Assembly (NCBI GenBank): GCA_949127685.1
Contig: CASBPW010000253.1
Span: forward strand, 1-8,938
Direction: 5' to 3'
From: Candidatus Sivonenia alaskensis PMM_0068
Lineage (GTDB): Bacteria > Cyanobacteriota > Cyanobacteriia > Gloeobacterales > PMM-0068
DNA: 8,938 bases
Shown one piece after another: positions 1 through 6,681 of this stretch (position 1 is the stretch's first letter; each line of letters starts with the position of its first letter). Below the pieces are notes generated by a model. The model was not told the DNA's origin, made no database searches, and saw only the letters and a program-made list of their open reading frames with translations. The position numbers were made by a program, and so were the translations under genes.

Positions 1-223
1 CTCGATAGCGCTCTTCTCCAGCACAAGTCTTCTGGTTTTAGACCAGTGCCTTTGGCAATCCGTGCCAGCATTTTCGGATCAATTTCTTCGCTGTCATGAA
101 ATGAAAACACAATATCTGCCCAACCAGAACGTGAATATGGGAGCCACCTGTTTCACGCTTGATAATCCAGCCAATACGGAATAACGCTGCAAATAATTGC
201 TTTGACAGATTTCCATTGACCCA
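1..223 (-). pseudogene. frameshifted HicA/YcfA-like toxin remnant, runs off the left edge
   Basis: Two pieces of one small protein can be read on the minus strand in different frames. The upstream piece (about 223 to 137) reads NLSKQLFAALFRIGWIIKRE and then TGGSH, like the N-terminal half of HicA mRNA interferases, including the GSH histidine motif. The downstream piece (about 131 to 1) reads SGWADIVFSFHDSEEIDPKM followed by LARIAKGTGLKPEDL, like the C-terminal half. Joining them needs a one- or two-base indel near 128-139. Without it, the first frame runs into unrelated residues and stops. No ATG lies in frame ahead of the first piece; the likely start position reads TGG. The gene follows the HNH gene on the same strand. 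What I see is two matching halves in two frames; that they are a decayed HicA gene is inference. A sequencing error is the main alternative to true decay. The C-terminus is outside the window. Confidence 0.6.
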
Positions 224-301
224 TGCAGCAAGAAAGGAAATGTGTTTTAGCCCTGATGAACGCTCACCGTGCTCAATTTGGTCAGCCAGTATTCCAGCAA
301 T

Positions 302-730
302 TCAAAAATCTGGTGGATGTTCAAAAATTATAAACAACACGCGGCAAAGGTTTACGAGTCCAAGCCGATTGAGTTGTAGTTTTTCGACCGTTGCCCGTCC
401 AGTTGATGTTAGGCCGATGACCTCACTGCAATCTTCATTCCAGATAAAATGTTCAGCCCACTTTTGATGGCGAAGATGATAGAGAGGAACAGTTACTTGC
501 GTCACAAGATCAATTGCTTCGACACTAACGTATTTGCGGTTATTACAGCCTTGACAAGAAAACGCCAGGTTCTCTAGATCGTTTGTTCCTCCCTTGGACA
601 GAGGCACAATATGCTCAACTGAAAATGGATCAGGAGAGTATCGCTCCTGTGCGCGACAGTACTCACAGCAGTTGCGCGCCCGTTCTACAACCTTTACCCG
701 CTGACTAGGCGTGAGGCGGCCTTCAGTCAT
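302..730 (-). CDS. HNH endonuclease family protein
   Basis: This 142-residue protein is a small HNH nuclease of a type common in cyanobacteria. A zinc-knuckle pair CEYC (Cys22, Cys25) is followed by VEHIVPLSKGGTNDLENLAF, with the first catalytic His at 40 and an Asn at 54. A second pair, CQGCNNRK (Cys59, Cys62), follows with Asn63/64 in the last HNH position. So the ββα-metal core spans about residues 20-67. The remaining 75 residues, ending NRLGLVNLCRVLFIIFEHPP, resemble the C-terminal extension of this family as I recall it; I know no function for it. The ATG start overlaps the stop of the upstream gene by 8 nt (723-730), which suggests translational coupling and fixes the start. DNA is the expected substrate, but the target is unknown. 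It could be a toxin or defence nuclease, or a domesticated homing-type enzyme. Confidence 0.85.
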   Translation of the reverse strand: MTEGRLTPSQRVKVVERARNCCEYCRAQERYSPDPFSVEHIVPLSKGGTNDLENLAFSCQGCNNRKYVSVEAIDLVTQVTVPLYHLRHQKWAEHFIWNEDCSEVIGLTSTGRATVEKLQLNRLGLVNLCRVLFIIFEHPPDF

Positions 731-1136
731 GAGCTATTGGTTTTAACCCCAGTTCAAGGATAAGGTCATTGACTGTTTTGTGGCGAATTTGAGCCAATGC
801 CACCAAATCTTGCATTCGGTGTACATTGACCTCTTCAATTTGGTCAGCAAATGTTATCAGCTCGGTTTGTTCCTCTGCCGTTAATATCTCAGCACGGCGT
901 TTTTCCTGGAGTTCATGATAGCGTTGCCACTCAACGGAAGACAGACTACGATTAATTCGCTGGAGGAGTTCAGCCTGCTCCCGAGGCAGTCTTTGGACAC
1001 CGTCATAGGAGTTGGCTTGCTTGAGATCTTGCTGCAGGAGATGAACAACATAAACATCTGGCGTTACGCCTGCTTGATCCGCAGCCTGTTGTAACTGACA
1101 CTCCAGTTCTGGAGGCATTTTAATTTCAATCGTCAT
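723..1136 (-). CDS. ribbon-helix-helix-like protein, partner of the HNH gene
   Basis: This 137-residue hypothetical protein begins MTIEIKMPPELECQLQQAAD, the short β-strand plus helix pattern of ribbon-helix-helix (RHH/CopG-like) DNA-binding proteins. A second helix (about 24-38) completes a possible RHH unit. The rest (about 50-137) is charged and helical, with RYHELQEKRRAEILTAEEQ around residues 72-90 and a C-terminal QDLVALAQIRHKTVNDLILE. Similar proteins are frequent in cyanobacteria, often next to HNH or PIN genes. Its stop codon lies inside the start of the HNH gene, so the two are almost certainly co-translated. By position and fold it could be an antitoxin, autorepressor or specificity partner for the nuclease; that is inference. 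The RHH call rests on the N-terminal pattern only. Confidence 0.72.
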   Translation of the reverse strand: MTIEIKMPPELECQLQQAADQAGVTPDVYVVHLLQQDLKQANSYDGVQRLPREQAELLQRINRSLSSVEWQRYHELQEKRRAEILTAEEQTELITFADQIEEVNVHRMQDLVALAQIRHKTVNDLILELGLKPIAHD

Positions 1137-1236
1137 GCGCTGATTTCCGCTTTCGTTTTCTATATTACAGCGCTACTTTATTCTGTGATATTGTTTCGGA
1201 TTAGAGTGCTCTGTAAAATAAAAAAATTCTTATTTG

Positions 1237-1270
1237 AAAGCGGCCTGAACTTCTACATTCAAACCGCTCT
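1237..1270 (-). terminator. hairpin downstream of gap, possible terminator
   Basis: Arms at 1237-1249 and 1258-1270 pair over 13 positions, three of them G·U in the minus-strand RNA, around an 8-nt loop, starting 11 nt past the dehydrogenase stop codon. A run of seven T on the minus strand (1227-1221) follows about 9 nt after the stem. The delayed T-tract is not canonical, so the element may instead be an RNA-stability or processing hairpin. Confidence 0.5.
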
Positions 1271-1281
1271 TATTCAATGAC

Positions 1282-2298
1282 CTACATCGCTTTAGCATAC
1301 CATTCGGCCATGTCGACCACCCGGTTGGCATAACCGTATTCGTTGTCGTACCAGGCCAAAATCTTAAAGAAACGGTCGCCTAACACCATCGTAGAAGTGG
1401 CATCAATAATGCTGGAGTAGGCAGTACCAATGATATCGCTGGATACCAAGGGGTCTTCGCTGATGGCCAAGATGCCCTGATAGCGGCTGGAGGCAGCTTC
1501 TTCTTTGAAGGCAGCGTGTATGGACTCCACGGTAACGGGCTTTTCTAGCGTCCCAGTGATATCTACCAAAGAGCCATCGGGCACGGGTACCCGCACCGCG
1601 AGACCATCCAGTCTTCCTTTTAGCTCCGGTAAGACCAAGGCAATCGCTTTGGCGGCTCCTGTACTGGCAGGAATGATACTTTCTACCGCTGCTCTACCCC
1701 GGCGGAAATCGCCTTTTCCTCCAGGGCTATCCAGAACGGCCTGGGTGCTGGTATAGGCATGAACAGTGTTCAGCAATGCTTTTTCCAACCCAAAGTGGCG
1801 GTGTAGGACTTCTATGGGAGGTGCAGAGGCATTGGTAGTGCAGGAGGCAACGGAAACAATACGGTGTTTGCTGGCATCCCAGGCAGCGTCATTCACCCCT
1901 GGAACGACGGTTAGGTCTGGGTCAGTAGCAGGCGCACTGATCAGCACCACCTGCGTTCCTGCGGTTATATGCTTTGCGGCTCCTTCGCGCTTGGTGAAAA
2001 AGCCCGTGGATTCTACAACGAGGGGGATGCCTAAGTCGCCCCAACCCAGTTCAGCCGGATCTCTTTTGGATAAGACTTTGATTTTTTTGCCATTGACTAC
2101 AAGGTCATTTCCATCGACCTCCACCGTGCCTTTGAAGGGACCATGGACCGAATCGTATTTGAGGAGATAGGCCAGGTTGTCCGGGGAAGTCAGGTCATTG
2201 ACCGCCACCACTTCGAGGTCGGATTGACGAGCTAACAGTGCCCGCAAAAACATCCGTCCAATGCGGCCAAAGCCATTGATACCGATAGGAAAAGTCAT
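1282..2298 (-). CDS. gap: type I glyceraldehyde-3-phosphate dehydrogenase
   Basis: This 338-residue, full-length GAPDH catalyses the reversible oxidative phosphorylation of glyceraldehyde-3-phosphate to 1,3-bisphosphoglycerate in the cytoplasm. The Rossmann motif INGFGRIG is at residues 7-14, Asp35 follows the second β-strand (VVAVND), the catalytic Cys153 is in SCTTN, His180 is in HAYT, Arg236 is a phosphate ligand, and the C-terminus has WYDNEYGY. Cyanobacteria often have a glycolytic NAD-linked Gap1 and a photosynthetic NAD(P)-linked Gap2. Here Asp35 and Pro192 (in LDSP, matching Pro188 of the Bacillus enzyme) are kept, which favours NAD, unlike the LDASHRD pattern of Gap2. The loop after it (GGKGDFRR) is about two residues longer than in the Bacillus enzyme, and the usual SCTTNC reads SCTTNA. 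The coenzyme call is inference. It lies 55 bp downstream of the radical SAM gene. Confidence 0.96.
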   Translation of the reverse strand: MTFPIGINGFGRIGRMFLRALLARQSDLEVVAVNDLTSPDNLAYLLKYDSVHGPFKGTVEVDGNDLVVNGKKIKVLSKRDPAELGWGDLGIPLVVESTGFFTKREGAAKHITAGTQVVLISAPATDPDLTVVPGVNDAAWDASKHRIVSVASCTTNASAPPIEVLHRHFGLEKALLNTVHAYTSTQAVLDSPGGKGDFRRGRAAVESIIPASTGAAKAIALVLPELKGRLDGLAVRVPVPDGSLVDITGTLEKPVTVESIHAAFKEEAASSRYQGILAISEDPLVSSDIIGTAYSSIIDATSTMVLGDRFFKILAWYDNEYGYANRVVDMAEWYAKAM

Positions 2299-2333
2299 AT
2301 AAACACGCCTAGAGGGTCAGAGGAAATAATATA

Positions 2334-2346
2334 GCCCCTCTGGGGC
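2334..2346. repeat. perfect inverted repeat between the radical SAM gene and gap
   Basis: GCCCC and GGGGC arms enclose a 3-nt centre. On the minus strand the repeat starts 8 nt after the radical SAM stop codon and is followed by TATATTATTT. It could be a short terminator for that gene. The same bases also fit between TTGAGC (2352-2347) and TATATT or TATTAT (2333-2326), a promoter-like arrangement for gap with a short 13-16 nt spacer, so an operator is another reading. Confidence 0.5.
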
Positions 2347-2353
2347 GCTCAAT

Positions 2354-3925
2354 TCACACGCGAGCTAAGGTAGCTTCTTCTTCCACAGGGGCTACCAGCG
2401 CTTCTGCGAGATCTGCCCGACCCACTTTTTTCTCTAGGATCCGCATCACTTCTCGTCCAAAATCTTGAGGATTGGACCGGAAGGCTTCTAGACAGACTTC
2501 TCCAAAGTAAGAACCCATCTCACCGGGATTCCATAGGAATTTGCGGGCATCCCAAGGCATCATACTCATTGGATCATAGCCAGGACGAATCACTCCTTGC
2601 TTAAAAGCATATTTTTCCAAGCCTGTATGAGGCTGTAGGCCAATAAAGAAGATCGCCGGTTCTACCTTGTCGGCTCCAAAGATTTCTTCTAAAGCGCGAT
2701 GGTAGGCAATGGTTTCCCGGATAGTCTGGTCCGACTCATCAATGACATTGAAGGAATAGTTCACAGAAACAAGGTCATTAAATCCTGCCTCTTTCAGTGA
2801 TCTACAGTTCTCTAAAACAATTCTGAGGTTATAGCCTAACCGCATCTTGCGCACTAACTTTTGAGAGCCGGAAGTAATCCCAATCTCAAAATAGTTCATC
2901 CCCGTTTCTACCATCAGTTTTGCTACCTCGGGCGTGACGTTATCTGCCCGAATATAGGCTGCCCAATGAATGTCAGTCATGCCAGAAGCTTTAATTTTTT
3001 CAAGGAGTTCAATCACTCCTGGAATGTACTTCTTCGAAGGAATAAACTGAGCATCGGTGAACCAGAAGTTGCGAATGCCTCGGTCATAGAGCTGGCGCAT
3101 TTCGGCAACCACTTCATCGGCTTCATTGACCCGTACTTTCTTCCCTTCGATGACGGTATAAATGCAGTAAATGCAGTTGTGGGGGCATCCGCGTTTGGTC
3201 TGTACACCAAGATAAAAATCTCCATCTAGATAGTAGTTAAACTCTGGCCAGATCGTCTCGATATAGTCATAGTTGGTTGCGGTCTTTTCAATTGGAGCAG
3301 GGAGCTCATTTAATAAATGGGGGCGGGGCTTTTCTTTATGGGCAATATAACAGCGCTCATGGTCCAGAGACTCCCGACGAATAATCTTTTCGAGTAGGGC
3401 TTCTCCTTCTCCTACGGAAACTATAGTCCCGTAAGGCAAACTAGCGCCAAGCTGTTCATAAAAGACACTGACGGCTCCGCCCCCTAGCATCAACCGGGCT
3501 TGCGGACAAAACTCTTTCGCTCGGTAATAACCATGCTTGATCAATCCCAAGTTGCGCCAGAGTTCAGTGTAGTAATCCGTAACGAGACGAAGACCGCCAA
3601 AAGCTCCTTGGACTTTCTCTAGAGGGTTTGAAGAATAGTAAAACTGGAATGAATTTTGTAGTGGATTTCCCCCTCTACCATCGACAGGAGCGTAGAGCTG
3701 AATATCGCGCCAGGAGTAAACTAGAAGCGTCGGTTTGAATTGATCTATTTTCTGGTCTAGAAATTTTTGATAATCCAGGGGAGGGACTACGCCCAAGTCA
3801 CAGATTTCCTGTTCAATGCCGGGGAATTGCTTGTGTACATGATCCGCTAAGTAGACAACTCCAATCGGAAAAATAGGATTGCAGGGGAGGCGGACATAGA
3901 GGACACGCTCTGAATAAGGAAGCAT
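2354..3925 (-). CDS. BchE-like B12-binding radical SAM protein
   Basis: This 523-residue protein has the two-domain plan of cobalamin-dependent radical SAM enzymes. Residues 1-185 look like a B12-binding Rossmann domain (YVRLPCNPIFPIGVVYLADH near the N-terminus; MLGGGAVSVFYEQL at 146-159; VSVGEGE at 169-175), without the classical DxHxxG motif, as is usual in BchE-type proteins. Residues 240-460 form the radical SAM barrel, with the Fe-S cluster motif C247-x3-C251-x2-C254 in KRGCPHNCIYC and later conserved blocks (WFTDAQFIP, HWAAYIRAD, FEIGITSG). BchE is the oxygen-independent Mg-protoporphyrin IX monomethyl ester cyclase. Cyanobacteria carry several BchE-like paralogues whose roles are mostly unproven, some annotated with high-light acclimation. 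The position next to divergent chlI supports a tetrapyrrole or photosystem role, but the reaction is unknown. The ATG at 3925 is the first start after an in-frame stop 6 nt upstream; no clear Shine-Dalgarno is visible. Confidence 0.88.
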   Translation of the reverse strand: MLPYSERVLYVRLPCNPIFPIGVVYLADHVHKQFPGIEQEICDLGVVPPLDYQKFLDQKIDQFKPTLLVYSWRDIQLYAPVDGRGGNPLQNSFQFYYSSNPLEKVQGAFGGLRLVTDYYTELWRNLGLIKHGYYRAKEFCPQARLMLGGGAVSVFYEQLGASLPYGTIVSVGEGEALLEKIIRRESLDHERCYIAHKEKPRPHLLNELPAPIEKTATNYDYIETIWPEFNYYLDGDFYLGVQTKRGCPHNCIYCIYTVIEGKKVRVNEADEVVAEMRQLYDRGIRNFWFTDAQFIPSKKYIPGVIELLEKIKASGMTDIHWAAYIRADNVTPEVAKLMVETGMNYFEIGITSGSQKLVRKMRLGYNLRIVLENCRSLKEAGFNDLVSVNYSFNVIDESDQTIRETIAYHRALEEIFGADKVEPAIFFIGLQPHTGLEKYAFKQGVIRPGYDPMSMMPWDARKFLWNPGEMGSYFGEVCLEAFRSNPQDFGREVMRILEKKVGRADLAEALVAPVEEEATLARV

Positions 3926-4090
3926 GAGGATTTATTTATGACGTTTTGTAATCTATCTTCACTGTAGCCGAACTCGTTGGCGGTGCAACGGGGGTGTTTG
4001 CTTAGACATTTTGGCAAGACCCAGAAACTAGAAAGCCGCATCTGGTACAAAGCTGAAGGTAAAATCTAAAAGCAGCATCTTGGAATCTTT
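3926..4090. promoter_or_regulatory. divergent control region between the radical SAM gene and chlI
   Basis: Both genes must start transcription in these 165 bp. For the minus strand, TTGCAC (3988-3983), a 16-nt spacer and TACAGT (3966-3961) form a weak promoter candidate. For chlI, TAAAAT (4060-4065) is a -10 candidate without a recognisable -35. An inverted repeat CGTTG-N6-CAACG (3975-3990) overlaps the minus-strand candidate and could bind a regulator. The sites are inferred from pattern only. Confidence 0.4.
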
Positions 4091-5158
4091 GTGGCTCGCA
4101 GTACTTCTACCAAGCGTTACGTCTTCCCCTTCACGGCCATTGTTGGGCAGGATGAAATGAAACTTTCCCTCATGCTCAATGTGATTGACCCCAAAATTGG
4201 CGGGGTGATGATTATGGGAGATCGGGGAACGGGAAAGACCACTACGATCCGCGCCCTGACGGACCTCCTGCCTGAAATCGAAGTAATCGCCGACTGCCCC
4301 TTTAGCTCTCATCCCACCGATAGAGACCTGATGAGCGATTGGGTTCGGGAACGTAAGGAGAAGGACGAAACGCTGCCTGTGGTTCGTCGTCAAGTACAGA
4401 TGGTAGACCTCCCTTTGGGCGCGACGGAAGACCGGGTATGCGGCACCATTGATATTGAAAAAGCCCTCTCGGAAGGGGTCAAAGCTTTTGAACCGGGTCT
4501 GTTAGCCAAGGCAAACCGGGGCATTCTCTATGTGGATGAGGTCAACTTGCTGGATGACCACTTGGTAGATGTGCTCTTAGACTCGGCGGCTTCCGGTTGG
4601 AATACTGTAGAACGGGAAGGCATCTCCATCCGTCATCCCGCCCGTTTTGTCCTGGTCGGTTCTGGCAACCCAGAAGAGGGAGAACTCCGTCCCCAACTCC
4701 TCGACCGTTTTGGGATGCACGCCGAAATTCACACGGTCAAAGATCCCAAAATGCGGGTGCAGATTGTTCGGCAACGCACTGAGTTTGACCAAGACCCCGC
4801 TCAGTTCACCAAAGCGCATGCCAGAGAGCAAAAAGAACTTCAGAAACGCCTGGTAGAAGCCCAAAAGAATTTGCAGCAAGTTCATATTGCGCCAGAGTTG
4901 GAAGTGAAGATTTCTCAAGTTTGTTCTGAGCTGGATGTGGATGGTCTTCGTGGAGATATTGTCACGAATCGGGCTGCTAAAGCTTTAGCCAGTCTAGAAG
5001 GCAGAAAAGAAGTCACGGTGGACGACATTAGTCGGGTCATTGTTCTTTCTCTGCGTCACCGTCTGCGCAAGGACCCTCTAGAGACGATTGATACAGGTTA
5101 TAAAGTCGAACGGGTATTCCGTCGTGTCTTTGATGTTGCGGATGAAGATGCGGCTTAG
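4091..5158 (+). CDS. chlI: magnesium chelatase ATPase subunit I
   Basis: This 355-residue AAA+ subunit, with ChlD and ChlH, drives ATP-dependent insertion of Mg2+ into protoporphyrin IX, the first committed step of chlorophyll synthesis. Visible parts are Walker A GDRGTGKTT (43-51), Walker B ILYVDEVN (145-152), sensor 1 GSGNPEEGELR (190-200), LLDRFG with the arginine finger (about Arg206), and a sensor 2 segment GLRGDIVTNRAAKALA (285-300). The length is typical of cyanobacterial ChlI. Three cysteines (69, 117, 278) are present; plant CHLI is known to be redox-controlled through cysteines, so thioredoxin control is possible here but is inference. The start is GTG at 4091: an in-frame stop lies at 4067-4069 with no ATG between, and the residues after it match the family start. 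No strong Shine-Dalgarno is visible. chlD and chlH are not in the window. Confidence 0.98.
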   Translation: MARSTSTKRYVFPFTAIVGQDEMKLSLMLNVIDPKIGGVMIMGDRGTGKTTTIRALTDLLPEIEVIADCPFSSHPTDRDLMSDWVRERKEKDETLPVVRRQVQMVDLPLGATEDRVCGTIDIEKALSEGVKAFEPGLLAKANRGILYVDEVNLLDDHLVDVLLDSAASGWNTVEREGISIRHPARFVLVGSGNPEEGELRPQLLDRFGMHAEIHTVKDPKMRVQIVRQRTEFDQDPAQFTKAHAREQKELQKRLVEAQKNLQQVHIAPELEVKISQVCSELDVDGLRGDIVTNRAAKALASLEGRKEVTVDDISRVIVLSLRHRLRKDPLETIDTGYKVERVFRRVFDVADEDAA

Positions 5159-5219
5159 GAGTCAGCAAAATTCGCAGAAATCGAGTAGAAAGGGATCCTG
5201 TGTCATTGGTTTAGCTCCT

Positions 5220-6668
5220 ATGTCAAGCCCAACGAACCTAGAGGGATTTGAAGCCCCAAGCAAATCGTCCGACCTTCCTCGGATTACGCTCTTGACGATG
5301 TTCCGGTTGGGCTTATTTCAGATGGGTTTGGGGACGATGTCCATCCTGACCTTGGGCGTGCTGAATCGGATCCTCATTGACCAGAATCTCCTCGGGATCC
5401 CGGCGACGGTTGCTGGTGGTGCGCTGGCTATGTACCAACTGATTGCGCCTGCCAGAGTTATGTTTGGGCAAATGTCCGATTCTAAGACAATCTTTGGGTA
5501 TCACCGCACTGGCTACGTCTGGATTGGTTCAGCTCTATTCGCCCTCTGCTCATTTCTCGCGGTGCAGGTCATCTGGCAACTATCCAATAATTTGGGATTG
5601 ATGGAACCTTCCCGTGGCGCTTGGGCTTGGACTCCAGCTTCCATCGGTTGGGTCGGACTTATGGCCTTGATGTTTGCCCTCTATGGTCTTTGTATCAGCT
5701 GTAGTTCCACGCCTTTTGCCGCTCTTTTGGTAGATATTTCTGATGAAGATGATCGTCCTAAATTGGTCGGTATTGTCTGGTCCATGCTGATGGTGGGGAT
5801 TGTATTGGGTGCGGTAGTGAGTGGACGACTCTTGAATGGCGTCACCTTGGAAACACTCCAGGACACGATCAATCGCCTGTTTATGATCGTTCCCGGCACC
5901 GTGTTTCTGCTGGGACTGATTGCCACTTTTGGGGTGGAGAAAAAATATTCACGCTATTCTTCCCGCTCAATCTTGGCTGACCGGGAAGACAAAATTACGC
6001 TCGGCACTGCCCTGAAAGTGTTGACCGCTAGCCGTCAAACGGGGATCTTTTTTAGTTTTTTGATGGTGATGACCATAAGCCTATTCATGCAGCAACCGAT
6101 TCTGGAACCCTACGCCGGAGAGGTTTTTGGGATGACGGTTTCCCAAAGTACGCAACTCAATGCTTTCTGGGGGACTGGAACGCTGATTGGCATGGCGGTC
6201 ACTGGATTTTTGATTGTGCCTCGGTTAGGGAAACAAAGAACTGCTGCTATAGGGTGCCTGTCGGTTGCTTTCTGTTTTGGCTTGGTGCTGTTGGCCGGAT
6301 TTACCCAATCCCAAACTTTACTCCAGGCGACCATGGTGATCTTAGGGTTTGGGTTTGGCGTAACTACCAATGCAGCGGTCAGCTTAATGCTAGACCTCAC
6401 CGCTCCTGAAACGGCGGGGACCTTTATTGGGGCCTGGGGATTGGCCCAAGCTATGTCTCAGGCTCTTGCTACCCTGGCCGGGGGAGCCTTGCTGGATGTA
6501 GGGCGCAGACTCTTCACCGAACCTGTTCTAGCCTATGGATTAGTGTTTGTCCTGGAAGCAGTGGGATTAGTGCTGGCTGTCTTCATGCTGCGTCGCGTCA
6601 ATGTTGTAGAATTTCGCACCAACACCCGCCAAGCGATTAGCCAGGTTTTAGCGCAAGGGCTGGATTAA
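5220..6668 (+). CDS. PucC/LhaA-like BCD family MFS transporter
   Basis: This 482-residue (from the chosen start) polytopic membrane protein belongs to the bacteriochlorophyll-delivery (BCD) branch of the major facilitator superfamily, which includes PucC, LhaA and Bch2. Family signatures include LPRITLLTMFRLGLFQMGLG, RILIDQ, ALAMYQLIAPARVMFGQMSD and GYHRTGYVWIG near the N-terminus, SSTPFAALLVDISDEDDRPK mid-protein, and TAGTFIGAWGLAQAMSQALA near the end. About 12 hydrophobic stretches fit the MFS fold. Purple-bacterial PucC and LhaA help assemble light-harvesting complexes, probably by handling pigment; cyanobacterial homologues are thought to act in chlorophyll or pigment-protein handling. 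It lies 61 bp after chlI on the same strand, consistent with co-transcription. The frame is open back to an ATG at 5088 inside chlI, and ATGs at 5133, 5142 and 5148 are also possible. I chose 5220 because the protein then starts with a short hydrophilic tail before helix 1, as in relatives. Confidence 0.92.
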   Translation: MSSPTNLEGFEAPSKSSDLPRITLLTMFRLGLFQMGLGTMSILTLGVLNRILIDQNLLGIPATVAGGALAMYQLIAPARVMFGQMSDSKTIFGYHRTGYVWIGSALFALCSFLAVQVIWQLSNNLGLMEPSRGAWAWTPASIGWVGLMALMFALYGLCISCSSTPFAALLVDISDEDDRPKLVGIVWSMLMVGIVLGAVVSGRLLNGVTLETLQDTINRLFMIVPGTVFLLGLIATFGVEKKYSRYSSRSILADREDKITLGTALKVLTASRQTGIFFSFLMVMTISLFMQQPILEPYAGEVFGMTVSQSTQLNAFWGTGTLIGMAVTGFLIVPRLGKQRTAAIGCLSVAFCFGLVLLAGFTQSQTLLQATMVILGFGFGVTTNAAVSLMLDLTAPETAGTFIGAWGLAQAMSQALATLAGGALLDVGRRLFTEPVLAYGLVFVLEAVGLVLAVFMLRRVNVVEFRTNTRQAISQVLAQGLD

Positions 6669-6681
6669 CTTTCAGCGTTAA
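6665..6681. repeat. small inverted repeat across convergent stop codons
   Basis: TTAAC (6665-6669) and GTTAA (6677-6681) form an inverted repeat with a 7-nt centre that covers the TAA stops of both convergent genes. Only 9 bp separate the stops, so any terminator must lie inside a gene or be this weak hairpin. It may be chance. Confidence 0.3.

Noticed and set aside
159..467. Plus-strand ORF of 102 codons at the left side
   Set aside because: It lies opposite the HNH gene and the HicA-like remnant, both of which have recognisable motifs; its own product is low in recognisable features.
1505..2170. Two plus-strand ORFs opposite gap
   Set aside because: They are antisense to a fully conserved dehydrogenase and look like codon shadows.
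2861..3229. Plus-strand ORF and a minus-strand ORF inside the radical SAM region
   Set aside because: Both overlap the radical SAM core, including the Cys motif, in other frames and show no domain.
2354..3925. Calling the radical SAM gene bchE outright
   Set aside because: The domain plan fits, but cyanobacteria have several BchE-like paralogues without proven cyclase activity, so a gene symbol would overstate the evidence.
3847..4050. Minus-strand ORF of 67 codons overlapping the start of the radical SAM gene
   Set aside because: It spans the divergent promoter region and the first codons of a well-supported gene; no motif or ribosome binding site supports it.
4028..4393. Minus-strand ORF of 121 codons opposite chlI
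   Set aside because: It is antisense to the conserved Walker A region of chlI, and its product resembles no family.
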